In this document: one piece after another, positions 45,472 to 54,695 of the stretch | How the letters are laid out: every line of letters starts with the position of its first letter | Position numbering within the stretch: position 1 is the stretch's first letter | Assembly (NCBI RefSeq): GCF_000222305.1 | Contig: NC_015921.1 | Coordinates: 310,001-374,000 of the forward strand | DNA length: 64,000 nt | Source of the DNA: Borreliella bissettiae DN127 | GTDB taxonomy: Bacteria > Spirochaetota > Spirochaetia > Borreliales > Borreliaceae | Reading direction: 5' to 3' | Notes under the pieces: generated by a model | Database searches by the model: none | What the model was told of the DNA's origin: nothing | What the model saw: the letters and a program-made list of their open reading frames with translations, nothing else | Position numbers and translations under genes: made by a program

Positions 45472-46905
45472 ATGATTTCAAAGTTAACAAAAATTGTAGC
45501 AACAATATCTGATCTTAGATGCGAACCAGAACATATAAAAGATTTATACGATGCGGGAGTAAATGTTATAAGACTAAATACTGCTCATCAATCACACGAA
45601 GATACAATAAAAGTAATAGACAATGTTAGAAAAATTTCAAATAAAATAGCTCTAATGATTGATACAAAAGGACCAGAAGTTAGAACAGCAAATATTGAAA
45701 ACCCTATTATTGTAAAAACTGGAGACAAGGTAATCATTTCAACTTCTCCTATTAATGAGCCTAATAACTTTCAAACCAATTATGATGGATTTGTTAAAGA
45801 AGTACCCCAAGGATCTAAGGTGCTAATTGATGACGGTGAGCTTGAAATGACTGTTGTTGACAAATTGTCTGACCGATTAATTTGTGAAATTAAAAACGAC
45901 GGCCAAATTAAAAATAAAAAATCAATCAATACTCCCGGAATTTCTCTTAAACTACAATCAGTAACCGAAAAAGACAAAGGATTTATTGAGCTTGCGGCAA
46001 AATATAATGTAGATTTTATTGCCCATTCGTTTGTAAGACACTCCAAAGACATTCAAGATGTTCAAGAAATTTTAAATGCTTCTGGAAATCCTGATGTAAA
46101 AATTATATCCAAAATCGAAAATCAAGAAGGAATTGACAACATTGAAGAAATTGCAAAAGCCTCTTACGGGATAATGGTTGCAAGAGGAGATATGGGAGTT
46201 GAAATTCCTGCAGAAGATGTGCCCATTGCTCAACTTAAAATAACACAAACATGCATAAAATATGGAATACCCGTGATTACAGCAACCCAAATGCTTCATA
46301 CAATGATTGAAAATCCAAGACCTACTAGAGCAGAAGTATCTGACATAGCTAACGCTATTTTAAACGGCACAGACGCAATTATGTTGTCCGGAGAAACTGC
46401 CTACGGGAAATATCCAATTGAAGCTGTAAAAATGATGACAAGTATTGCTAAAAAAGTTGAAAAACACAGAAAAATGACCTTATATAAGGATGAACTTTTT
46501 TGCGATAAAAACATCACAAGAAACTATATTATCAAATGTGCAATTGATGCCACAAAGCTTATAGACGTAAAAGCAATTATTGTAGATTCTCTAAAGGGCA
46601 AAACTGCAAGAATAATGGCGACTTACAGAGCAAGTGCTCCATTATTTATTACAACAAATAGCGAGAGACTGGCAAGAGAATTAGCATTATCTTACGGAGT
46701 TTATTCTAATCTTGTAGACAATAATTTTAAAAGAACTACTGAATTTGTAGTAACTTCTCTTAAAATGCTAAAAGAACAAAGTATTGTTAATGACAAAGAT
46801 ACTGTAATAATTATTTCTGGCAATCCAAATAGAAATATTGAAAAAGGAACAGAATTTATGGAAATAAACACAGTAGAAGATGCCATCAAAGGACGAAATA
46901 TATAA
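45472..46905 (+). CDS. pyk: Pyruvate kinase
   Basis: 477 residues, standard length. Last step of glycolysis, PEP plus ADP to pyruvate and ATP. Visible motifs are TKIVATISDLRCEP, VNVIRLNTAHQ (Asn-Thr-Ala in place of the usual Asn-Phe-Ser), MIDTKGPEVRT, ISKIENQEGIDN (catalytic Lys), MVARGDMGVEIP and ATQMLHTMIENPRPTRAEVSDIANAILNGTDAIMLSGETAYGKYP. The C-terminal allosteric domain is complete. GGAGGA precedes the ATG. The TAA stop overlaps the proposed start of the next gene. Confidence 0.97.
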   Translation: MISKLTKIVATISDLRCEPEHIKDLYDAGVNVIRLNTAHQSHEDTIKVIDNVRKISNKIALMIDTKGPEVRTANIENPIIVKTGDKVIISTSPINEPNNFQTNYDGFVKEVPQGSKVLIDDGELEMTVVDKLSDRLICEIKNDGQIKNKKSINTPGISLKLQSVTEKDKGFIELAAKYNVDFIAHSFVRHSKDIQDVQEILNASGNPDVKIISKIENQEGIDNIEEIAKASYGIMVARGDMGVEIPAEDVPIAQLKITQTCIKYGIPVITATQMLHTMIENPRPTRAEVSDIANAILNGTDAIMLSGETAYGKYPIEAVKMMTSIAKKVEKHRKMTLYKDELFCDKNITRNYIIKCAIDATKLIDVKAIIVDSLKGKTARIMATYRASAPLFITTNSERLARELALSYGVYSNLVDNNFKRTTEFVVTSLKMLKEQSIVNDKDTVIIISGNPNRNIEKGTEFMEINTVEDAIKGRNI

Positions 46906-47663
46906 AACAAATTAGAAACTCTCTGGTTGAAAACATATTTTATTCAAATAAGACAAACGGCTTATCATTTAATTTGGAAGAAAAAAAAACTCACAAAGCC
47001 ATCCTAACAGGTTATGGAAATTATGAGTTTTTTTTAAAAAATGAATGTTTGTTTAAAAAAATAATATCAAATCAAACTAATAATGTATTTATAATCTCTG
47101 AAGCAAAAAGCAATTCTTTAATTAATATATCCAATCACCGTGTGTGGAGAATTTTTAATAAAAATATTAAAGTAAACTTACAGATATTAAAATTATTAAA
47201 AAATTTAAATTTTATTAACATAGATGATAAATTAATCGAAAATGACCATAAAATTGAAATTACATTGAATTTTATTAGCAACATCAAGGAAAATATAAAA
47301 ATAATTCCAATAATTTTTGGAAAAACTTACAATAAGCACTTACTAAAATTTTGTGAGTTTTTAAAACCTTTTATAAGCAAAGAAGAAAATTCATTTATTT
47401 TGCTATCTTGCTTTATTTCAAAATCTACAAATATAAAAAAAGCCTTAAAGCTTGAAGAAAATTTAAAGCGTATACTTCTTGAAGAAGAATTGGTTAATCT
47501 TAACCTAATACTAGAAAACTATAAATCAAAAAAAATATTTCCAGAAAATATAAATGCAATCATGACTATTTCAAGCCTTTTTAAAAATTTCGACTTTACA
47601 GACTCAAAAATAACATTTAACTCACCAGAATACTTGATATCAAGCAGTATTCTACTAAGATAA
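46902..47663 (+). CDS. Degenerate MEMO-family protein with a probable AUA start
   Basis: 253 residues from the start proposed here. It aligns with MEMO proteins: NIFYS (11-15) for AGxFYP, ILTGYGNY (34-41) for PHAGYxYSG, NVFIISEAKS for the GPxH segment, LIENDHKIEITLNF (111-124) for EHSLEVQLPF, and IKIIPIIFG (132-140) for FKIVPILVG. The His residues that bind metal in MEMO are replaced, so it is probably not an enzyme. The only canonical start, TTG 46974, removes the FYS motif and lacks a ribosome site. ATA 46902 lies eight bases after AAAGGA and overlaps the pyk stop (ATAA). A former ATGA overlap changed by one G-to-A step would explain this. Confidence 0.6.
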   Translation: MKQIRNSLVENIFYSNKTNGLSFNLEEKKTHKAILTGYGNYEFFLKNECLFKKIISNQTNNVFIISEAKSNSLINISNHRVWRIFNKNIKVNLQILKLLKNLNFINIDDKLIENDHKIEITLNFISNIKENIKIIPIIFGKTYNKHLLKFCEFLKPFISKEENSFILLSCFISKSTNIKKALKLEENLKRILLEEELVNLNLILENYKSKKIFPENINAIMTISSLFKNFDFTDSKITFNSPEYLISSSILLR

Positions 47664-47681
47664 AATTGTCAAAATTAAAAT

Positions 47682-47960
47682 TTATAAAAAGTTTTCTATT
47701 CTTTTGCAGTTTTTCTTTAAAAAAGCATCAAGCCCAATCTTTGAAATACTTCTTAATGCATTAGCAGAAACCTTGATGTTAACACTTCTTCCAAGATTTG
47801 GAATAAAAAATTTTTTATTTATTAAATTAACCTTAAAGGTTCTTTTGGTTTTTACTCCAATATGTTGTCCAGCTCCACCTTTTTTCTTGGCAAGCCCCTT
47901 CCTTGGAACATTGTTTCCAAACATAGTTTTTTTACCCGTTATTTCACACTTCCTAGCCAT
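47682..47960 (-). CDS. rpmB: 50S ribosomal protein L28
   Basis: 92 residues: MARKCEITGKKTMFGNNVPRK is the L28 start and TKRTFKVNLINKKFFIP with KVSANALRSISKIGLDAFL the conserved body. The protein binds 23S rRNA near the exit-tunnel side. Slightly longer than the 78 residues of enteric L28, as in other spirochaetes. Only one CxxC-type Cys pair position remains (CEI), so no zinc ribbon. ATG with GGAGTG upstream; the large unassigned gene ends 16 bases before it, on the other side. Confidence 0.96.
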   Translation of the reverse strand: MARKCEITGKKTMFGNNVPRKGLAKKKGGAGQHIGVKTKRTFKVNLINKKFFIPNLGRSVNIKVSANALRSISKIGLDAFLKKNCKRIENFL

Positions 47961-47976
47961 TTTTACACTCCTTCAT

Positions 47977-49545
47977 TTATGATTTTTTCTCCAAATATAA
48001 ATCCATTAACTTTAAAAATAAAGCCAAACTACCCAAAATATTTTTCATTATACCTCCAAAGTTTGAATTGTTTCCATAGCTTTTAGCAAGATCCATATCA
48101 AGCTCTTTCCAATTATAAATCAACTCTCTTTCCAAAGAAACTTTTGAATAGTCTGAAAGACAATCTTGCAAACGCTGCTCAATAGCATATATTTTGGAAT
48201 AATACTCGCTTGATATAACAAAAGCCTTTTTATTAACATCTGCTATTATATTTAACAATAATTTCTCTGAAGATTTATCCCCCAAAGAAGCTCTATGCAA
48301 CAATGCATTTATTCTATTACCATAACCACCATGCTCTCCTAAATTAGAATCAAAATCAATAAGACTTGCATAAATATTAATCAAAGCATGCATGTCATTA
48401 GACATTTCTCTTGAAAGCTCTATAAGCTTCCATTGTCCTTTAATAATAAGTAAATTAATAATATCGTTAAGCTCTTTTTTAACAAAATAAATGGTATATG
48501 TTTTCAAATAAACTAAAAGCTCACAATAAATATAACCTGTAGTACTCATAATTTTAGATACAATCTTTTCATTCATTTTTTCAGTATAATTATCCAAATT
48601 TAAAAAAGATATTCCTGGGAAAAGCTGTTCGGCTAATATTTTAGATTTGCTATTTTTTTGCAAAACTTTAACCTTCTCAATTTCATTGGCAACATGCTTA
48701 GTAAGATCATTAAAAAACATTCTTGCCATTGGATTAGGTTTTTGCCCAACAGAAACAGGAAAATAATCCGGATCCCCACTAACATATCTTATTAGATATA
48801 AAATTTCTTTACTCTTATTTATATCCAAAATAGAAGAAATAATCTTAATCCAGGCATTCGATTTAATAGGAAAATCTTCTTTGTTCCCATAAATTTCTAA
48901 AATAATGTCATAAAGATTTTTCCAAATAGAAATATTCTTAATGCAAGAAATACATTCTAGCAAATCTTTAAGATCATCTATAATAACTCCACAACCTATA
49001 GAGCTAAATCTAGGTCTATACACAAAATCATCTTCTGGAAGCAAGTTGTCAAAATTTTTAAGAACCAAATGATATTGATATAAAACTAAATCAAAAAAAT
49101 TATTCAAAGCCTCATAAGTTTCATCTATCAACTTAATTTGTTCTTGAGTTATATTTTTAAACAAATAAGATAAATTATTATGTAAATTTTTGGGAAGATC
49201 CGACGCAAAATTTATGTTATCACTTGCAGAAAAAGAATAAATATAATCTAAAGACTTCTTCTGATTTTCATTTAAATATTTTTCAACAACAAAATGAACA
49301 ATTTTATTAGAATTTTTATATCTTTGCGCAAATGGCCTTAAGGGAGAAAAAATTTTATAAAAGTTATAAAGAAATCTAGAAAATTGAGGTAAGGCCTGAA
49401 TTTTTGAAGCATTAAAAAAATTACTTACTCTGCTTAAATTAACTTTAACTTCTTTTAACCTTTTTTGCTTTATTTGCTCAGAAGTAAGCTCTTTATTAAT
49501 ACTAAACATGGAAAGTATAAAATCAAATAAACCCAAATTCATCAT
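47977..49545 (-). CDS. Unassigned large helical cytoplasmic protein
   Basis: 522 residues with no signal, no membrane span apart from a weakly hydrophobic start, and no motif I recognise. It is helical throughout, with a patch worth noting at GEHGGYGNRINALLHRASLGDKSSEKLLLNI (about 401-431) and another at RFSSIGCGVIIDDLKDLLECISC (about 179-201). I believe homologues exist in other spirochaetes. Two ATG codons lie side by side; the second (49542) is better spaced from the AGGGGG that touches the first. It reads towards rpmB, 16 bases away, and is divergent from the orphan lipoprotein gene. Confidence 0.75.
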   Translation of the reverse strand: MMNLGLFDFILSMFSINKELTSEQIKQKRLKEVKVNLSRVSNFFNASKIQALPQFSRFLYNFYKIFSPLRPFAQRYKNSNKIVHFVVEKYLNENQKKSLDYIYSFSASDNINFASDLPKNLHNNLSYLFKNITQEQIKLIDETYEALNNFFDLVLYQYHLVLKNFDNLLPEDDFVYRPRFSSIGCGVIIDDLKDLLECISCIKNISIWKNLYDIILEIYGNKEDFPIKSNAWIKIISSILDINKSKEILYLIRYVSGDPDYFPVSVGQKPNPMARMFFNDLTKHVANEIEKVKVLQKNSKSKILAEQLFPGISFLNLDNYTEKMNEKIVSKIMSTTGYIYCELLVYLKTYTIYFVKKELNDIINLLIIKGQWKLIELSREMSNDMHALINIYASLIDFDSNLGEHGGYGNRINALLHRASLGDKSSEKLLLNIIADVNKKAFVISSEYYSKIYAIEQRLQDCLSDYSKVSLERELIYNWKELDMDLAKSYGNNSNFGGIMKNILGSLALFLKLMDLYLEKKS

Positions 49546-49663
49546 CCCCCTAAAAACTCTTCAGCTGCCTTACTCTATTTTTCAATTAAACATGAAAATT
49601 AATATAACTATAAAAATTATACATAATTTATTGTAAAATAAAAGAAAAAATTTGAATAATTTT

Positions 49664-50782
49664 ATGAGAATAAAAAATCCAATACTAACAGCAATTTTAT
49701 TAATTAGCTCTAGCTGTTCAACAAATAAGAATATAGTTGTACTAACTGACAACAAAACAATACCATTTTATATAAATCAATTTAATATAGAAAATAAACT
49801 AAATTTTATAATTAAATTTAGAAATAACATTGATCTGCAAACAATAGAAAAAGAAAATGCACAAATAATTATTTCTAAAAACATTGGCAACACAAATATT
49901 GCCAACCATTTTAAATCTATAAAAATCAATTATAATCCAGATTATCCTATCTTAAAACATATTTTCAAGCAATTTAACCAAAAAATTATTCCATTAAGCT
50001 TTGACATTCCTATTTTAATCTATAAAAATACACATCAAATTAAAAAATACATAAACACTAAATATTTAAAAGAAGAATACGAAAATTTCATTAAAGACGG
50101 AAAATTTTTTATATCTCCTTATGTTTCTGACAATTTATTTTATGTGATTTCTCAAATAAATAATGTGAGATTTTCTTTTGAAAAGAATCAATTAAATTAT
50201 AATGAGAATCAAATTTTAAAAATGCTAGAATACTTCTCATCATTTTTAAATACAAAACAAATGGATTTGCAAAAAGATTTCTTTAATAAATACGGTTACT
50301 TAAAGCTAAACAAAATATTGCTTAATAAAAAATCCCTTTTAATAGCCGGATTGAGCGATATAGCCTCCTACAATAGTCTAAGCGAACAAGAGAAATCACA
50401 AATAAAATTTTCATATTTAATTAACAATAACAATGAAATTGTTATCTCAAACCCAAATTTTATTGGCATTTTAGAAACATCTATTTTAACTAACAAATTT
50501 ATAAACTGGATCTTGAATAAAAAAACCCAAATAAGCCTAATTGGACTTAAAAATCATTCCCAATCAAATATGTGTTTTGGATTTGCCAATGGTTTTACTC
50601 TTTATAAAGAATTAAATTTAAAAATAAAACATTTAATTGATGGAATATCTCCTTTTATTATTGACGAAACTCAAATCAATAGCCATTCTTATGTATTAAG
50701 CAAAAAAACAATTGAAAAAGAAAACTTACTAATAAATGACTGGTTTTTCTCTAAATTTAATCTAAAAAAAAATAAAAATTAA
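49664..50782 (+). CDS. Orphan solute-binding-protein-like lipoprotein (BB0352 type)
   Basis: 372 residues. The signal ends LISSSC (Cys about 18), a spirochaete-type lipobox. After it the sequence has the general look of a family-1 extracellular binding protein: NIVVLTDNKTIPFYINQF near the start, KIIPLSFDIPILIYKN (matching the IPxxxxxxVLYYN segment), and ILETSILTNKFINWILNKKTQ late. Match strength is modest. No permease or ATPase gene adjoins it. A TTG four codons upstream is the only other start; I prefer ATG because the signal begins MRIKNPIL. Its stop overlaps the stop of the convergent gene by four bases. Confidence 0.7.
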   Translation: MRIKNPILTAILLISSSCSTNKNIVVLTDNKTIPFYINQFNIENKLNFIIKFRNNIDLQTIEKENAQIIISKNIGNTNIANHFKSIKINYNPDYPILKHIFKQFNQKIIPLSFDIPILIYKNTHQIKKYINTKYLKEEYENFIKDGKFFISPYVSDNLFYVISQINNVRFSFEKNQLNYNENQILKMLEYFSSFLNTKQMDLQKDFFNKYGYLKLNKILLNKKSLLIAGLSDIASYNSLSEQEKSQIKFSYLINNNNEIVISNPNFIGILETSILTNKFINWILNKKTQISLIGLKNHSQSNMCFGFANGFTLYKELNLKIKHLIDGISPFIIDETQINSHSYVLSKKTIEKENLLINDWFFSKFNLKKNKN

Positions 50783-52578
50783 ATATGTTTTTCCTTGTAA
50801 TTTACAACAATTATTTTAAAAATAAGAAAAAACAATAGCACAGAAAGAATAGCTAACGATGCGTACACGCTATTAAAAACATATATAAGAAGCGAGATAA
50901 AAACAATTAGAAAATAATTTACAAAAAGACAAACAATCCCTGAGAAAATAGCTATCATTAATGAAACTAGAAAAATCATAATTTTGGAATTGAAATTAAA
51001 TTCTATTTTAGAAAACAAAGAGATAAAAACCGCTCCCATTAAAACTAGCAAAATAGGAGAAATCAGCAAAAGCAAACTTAAGGAAAAAATATTAATTAAT
51101 TTCAAATTTAATATAGCAACCCTATCAAAAGCGCTTGACAAATTTTGAATTTTTAAAAAAAATCCTAACTCAGTAAAATTTGAAAATAAAGCCAAATTTT
51201 CTACATTTTCATTAATTCTGACAACCTCTAAAACATTTGTATCAAAACTATTAGTAGACATAAGGACTTTGGTGAGAGTAATTTCACTCTGCTCATTGTC
51301 TTTATCTAAAACATTTTGATACACAAAATTACCCTTCAAAGTAGCAAATGGAATTTTAATATGCAATATAACATTTCCTGTCTTATTAAATCTAATAAGT
51401 TCAAAATTTTTTATTATTTTAGAATGATTATTAAAGGCAACAACTTTTTGCATATAAATATAATCATAAAAACCTCTCTTAGAATCTGGTTGCAATAAAA
51501 ATACATCGTTTATTCCGTAATATTCAAAATATTTTTCAATCTCATCAAAAAAAAGATATCTTTTCCTAAGCTTTTCAAGAGATTTATTTTTATAATTCAA
51601 AATTTCATTATCATTGGGCAATAGCTTATGAAGATTTGAAAACCCATAATAAGCTAATTTAAATTTTTCAGTATTAAGATATAAAAAGTTTTTTTGTTTT
51701 TCTTCAGAAATCAACTGCATTTTTTCTTTTTCGAAATTCCTGTTTTCATTAATAAACTTTAAAGTCAAATTTAAAAGCGCAACAAAATTATCATCTTTTG
51801 TTGCAACATAAGCAATATAAGCAAAGTAATTCGCCGTATAATAATCATTTTGAGAAATAAATTCATTGACAATATTGAAAAAATCTTGCTTTTTAAGGCT
51901 TTGCAAAGGATATTTAGAAAAAGTTTTTTTAACCTTTTCTAAATCAACGTCATAACTTGGAATTTTACTATATTCAGATTTCACTAAATAATAATTTGTT
52001 AAAAGCTCTTCATTATTTACATAAATAATTCGCATTTTATCATATATTCTAATCAAATTTTCAAGATGCTTTCTTTTTTGCTTCATTGAATCTGTCAAAT
52101 CAGAAGATAAAAAAAATCTATTTGCAGACAAGCTTATATCTATATTTTTAATTTTAAGAGATATTTCATTTGCTTCACTTTCAAGAAGATTATATCTGTC
52201 GTAACTAAACTTATACTCATTTCTCTGAGCAATTATATGTGGCAAAATTAAATTAAATATAAAAGCAAAAAAGAGGCCTATAATAAAAAACAATATTAAA
52301 AATGTAGAAAGCCTAGAAAATAAATATCCATTATACGATTTTAAATAAATCTTTATTTCTTGCTGAGCAAAAAAAGCAAAATAAATGCAAACAATAAAAA
52401 TAAAAAATCCATAAAAATACTTATAAAAAAGCAACATAGAATCAAAAAAAGTTGCTATTAATCTATGCTTTTCTAAAAAATTTTCTCCAAAAAAATATGA
52501 ATAACTAAAGAGCAACCCTAGGAAAAAACACAGAAAAATAATAAAATTGCTCAAAAATGCATATATTTCTCTTTTCAT
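50779..52578 (-). CDS. Large membrane protein of unknown function
   Basis: 599 residues: three hydrophobic spans in the first 120 residues, about 350 extracytoplasmic residues, mostly helical first (DLEKVKKTFSKYPLQSLKKQ) and then beta-rich (GNVILHIKIPFATLKGNFVYQN), and about three more spans in the last 110. No family is recognised. The next gene upstream on the same strand encodes another protein with spans at both ends, 12 bases away, so the two may form one complex. The layout, terminal membrane bundles flanking a large outer domain, recalls export or assembly proteins such as LptF/G or FtsX, but I see no alignable motif. Confidence 0.75.
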   Translation of the reverse strand: MKREIYAFLSNFIIFLCFFLGLLFSYSYFFGENFLEKHRLIATFFDSMLLFYKYFYGFFIFIVCIYFAFFAQQEIKIYLKSYNGYLFSRLSTFLILFFIIGLFFAFIFNLILPHIIAQRNEYKFSYDRYNLLESEANEISLKIKNIDISLSANRFFLSSDLTDSMKQKRKHLENLIRIYDKMRIIYVNNEELLTNYYLVKSEYSKIPSYDVDLEKVKKTFSKYPLQSLKKQDFFNIVNEFISQNDYYTANYFAYIAYVATKDDNFVALLNLTLKFINENRNFEKEKMQLISEEKQKNFLYLNTEKFKLAYYGFSNLHKLLPNDNEILNYKNKSLEKLRKRYLFFDEIEKYFEYYGINDVFLLQPDSKRGFYDYIYMQKVVAFNNHSKIIKNFELIRFNKTGNVILHIKIPFATLKGNFVYQNVLDKDNEQSEITLTKVLMSTNSFDTNVLEVVRINENVENLALFSNFTELGFFLKIQNLSSAFDRVAILNLKLINIFSLSLLLLISPILLVLMGAVFISLFSKIEFNFNSKIMIFLVSLMIAIFSGIVCLFVNYFLIVFISLLIYVFNSVYASLAILSVLLFFLIFKIIVVNYKEKHI

Positions 52579-52590
52579 AAGCCTTAAGAA

Positions 52591-53541
52591 TTAACTACCC
52601 TTATATAAATTATTGTCTAAATCTTTGCTGATTTTAATATATTCTGAAACAAAGCCAAATAAATAGGTAGAAAAGAAAGTTAAAACACAAAAAACAAAAG
52701 GAATAAAATCCGAGATTATGCTCTTTCCTATTATTACATTGTAAATCTTGGGAAACTCAATCGAATAGACATTATAAATTTTTAAAAAAAGTATAATAAA
52801 AATGGGATAAAGAAACATTGCAAAACTATTTGAAAAAATAAGATTAAAAACATAAGAAAATGCAAATAACAATAAAGAAATTCCCAATATATTGAAAATT
52901 AAATTTAAATAATTGAGTGAGAGTAGAAAATTATTCAAAATTTTTAAATCCCCAAAAAGAAAATCAACAAAATTATTATAAATCTTTTGCTCTAAAAAAT
53001 TATTCTCAACAAAATCAATCTTACTAGAATCAGAAAGATTTGATTGGTAAGAAAAACCTTTATCTCCTTTATCATTCTCTGAGACAATTAAAACCCCATT
53101 AAAACCATAAAATCCAGGCTTATTACTAGAAAATATTATTTTATCATTTAAAAAATGAACAACCTCATCTTTAAGGACAAAAGTATCATTTCTATTACTA
53201 TTAATATAGTAAGAATGAAAACTATGACTAACCAAAAATCCTAAATAAGAAAACAATAAAATAAGAACAAAGATAATAAAATAAAAATAGGAAGTCTCTC
53301 TAGCTGATTTTAAAACTATCCCATAAAAGGAACAAGATATTCTCATAAAAGTAACAACAAGAGATAAAGGGAAAGAATAAATATAGGCATTGTAATAAAG
53401 GCTATAGCTAAAAATAGAAAAATTAAAATACAAAAACTTATATTTTAAATAAAATGTACATATAAACATTAAAGAAAAAAGGCAAAATATTAAGATAAAT
53501 CTACAAATCATTAAAAAGATCAATCTTAACGAATCAAACAC
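52591..53541 (-). CDS. Membrane protein with terminal spans, partner of the preceding gene product
   Basis: 316 residues, two to three spans near the N terminus, a polar extracytoplasmic middle (about 115-195, NRNDTFVLKDEVVHFLNDKIIFSSNKPGFYGFNG) and about three spans at the C-terminal end. The middle part is reminiscent of the LptF/LptG periplasmic start, where short strands precede the jellyroll, yet Borrelia has no LPS, so homology is a guess. Start at GTG 53541 behind a strong GGGGGAGG site; no in-frame ATG nearby. It is downstream of carD by 32 bases and upstream of the 599-residue protein by 12. Confidence 0.72.
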   Translation of the reverse strand: MFDSLRLIFLMICRFILIFCLFSLMFICTFYLKYKFLYFNFSIFSYSLYYNAYIYSFPLSLVVTFMRISCSFYGIVLKSARETSYFYFIIFVLILLFSYLGFLVSHSFHSYYINSNRNDTFVLKDEVVHFLNDKIIFSSNKPGFYGFNGVLIVSENDKGDKGFSYQSNLSDSSKIDFVENNFLEQKIYNNFVDFLFGDLKILNNFLLSLNYLNLIFNILGISLLLFAFSYVFNLIFSNSFAMFLYPIFIILFLKIYNVYSIEFPKIYNVIIGKSIISDFIPFVFCVLTFFSTYLFGFVSEYIKISKDLDNNLYKGS

Positions 53542-53573
53542 AGCAAATCCTCCCCCTCGAAAATTGAAAAATT

Positions 53574-54062
53574 TTAAGCCTTTTTGTTATCGACCAAAAT
53601 ATTTTTAATCTTCTTCTTAGCCTCTTCAAAGCTAATTTGCAAAGCTAAGCTAATCTCGTGTTCCAATATTAACTCAAAATCATTCAAAATCCTTTTTTCG
53701 TAAAAGGGCAGTTCCTTTTGAGTAGATTTTTTATATAAAAATTTATATAACTTTGCTGTATCTAAAATATCGCTTTTTTTATAAAATTCATGACCACCAT
53801 CTTTTATTTTTTTTGAATCTATTTGACCTTCAAACTCTTTAATAACATCAAAAACTTCTTCTACCTTTTCCCTGCTAACCAAAGCTCTAATTCCAAAATC
53901 GTCAACTTTAGCAACAGGAACCATAAAAATCATATCATTAAATGGAAAATATATTTCATAGTAATCAATAATCTCACCATTAAACTCTTTAGTCCTAATA
54001 TCCTTAATCGTACCTACTCCGTGCATTGGATAAACTACTGATTGATTTAGCAAAAATGCCAT
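53574..54062 (-). CDS. CarD/CdnL-family RNA-polymerase-binding regulator
   Basis: 162 residues. N-terminal Tudor-like RNA-polymerase-interacting domain (LNQSVVYPMHGVGTIKDIRTKEFNGEIIDYYEIYFP, about 5-40) and a C-terminal helical DNA-binding region (KSTQKELPFYEKRILNDFELILEHEISLALQISFEEAKKKI). CarD contacts the beta subunit and stabilises open promoter complexes, chiefly at rRNA promoters. Size matches the bacterial family. ATG with AGGT upstream; a minus-strand TATAAT (54091-54086) may be its -10. Confidence 0.92.
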   Translation of the reverse strand: MAFLLNQSVVYPMHGVGTIKDIRTKEFNGEIIDYYEIYFPFNDMIFMVPVAKVDDFGIRALVSREKVEEVFDVIKEFEGQIDSKKIKDGGHEFYKKSDILDTAKLYKFLYKKSTQKELPFYEKRILNDFELILEHEISLALQISFEEAKKKIKNILVDNKKA

Positions 54063-54101
54063 ACTTACCTCATAAAATATAGATAATTATAATTTAAAAG
54101 C

Positions 54102-54695
54102 TCATAAAAAAACGCTTAAATTGGTTCTGATATTAAATTTATTTTCATAAAATAAATCTTCAAGATATCTATCATTACAAAAGCTTATTATCACACTAGG
54201 AGTAAGTTTATTAATATTTGCAAAAAACATCTCTTTATTTCTCTTTACAGCTTTTAAATCATAATACCCAATAAAACTAATTTCTTTATGAGATTCTTTC
54301 AGTCTTAAAAACTTTTTCTTTGAAATCACTTTATCCTTGTCAATAATATAACATGTTTTATGGGCATTTTCTAGTATTTCCATTAAAATGAGAAGAACTG
54401 TATTTGAATCATAACAGTCAATATTGACTCTTTTAAAAATCCTACAAAAAAATCTTACAATCTTGGAATTTAAAAAAACAAGAGAAGAATTTTTAATGTG
54501 ATTTCTAAACTTTTTAAAAATTAAAGCCTTTAGAAAAGCTTTAAGCCCAATAAAAATTACTATTGAATGATAAGGGTGCCCCGAAAGGTAGGCAAATCTG
54601 CTTATAAGCTTGCTGCGACTATCAAAAACATCTATAGGCACACCTAAAAAATAAAATCTGTCTGGTTTTGAATATATATCTTTTAAATTAGCCAT
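54102..54695 (-). CDS. Degenerate WecG/TagA/CpsF (GT26)-like protein
   Basis: 197 residues, slightly shorter than the family (about 240). The order of segments fits WecG/TagA: FLGVPIDV near the start; NSSLVFLNSKIVRFFCRIF where the enzymes have ADLVLPDGxGVVW; CYIIDKDK for the VFLLGG strand; EISFIGYYD for the IVGxxxG segment; INKLTPSVIISFCNDRYLEDLFYEN for INxSxPDILLVGLGxPxQExWI. The catalytic DG pair is replaced (FLNS), and the glycine-rich turns are gone, so transferase activity is doubtful. The ATG lies inside the end of rsmE (8-base overlap). Confidence 0.6.
   Translation of the reverse strand: MANLKDIYSKPDRFYFLGVPIDVFDSRSKLISRFAYLSGHPYHSIVIFIGLKAFLKALIFKKFRNHIKNSSLVFLNSKIVRFFCRIFKRVNIDCYDSNTVLLILMEILENAHKTCYIIDKDKVISKKKFLRLKESHKEISFIGYYDLKAVKRNKEMFFANINKLTPSVIISFCNDRYLEDLFYENKFNIRTNLSVFL

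Noticed and set aside
47704..48086. Plus-strand frames across rpmB
   Set aside because: L28 on the minus strand is unmistakable; the opposite frames are its shadow.
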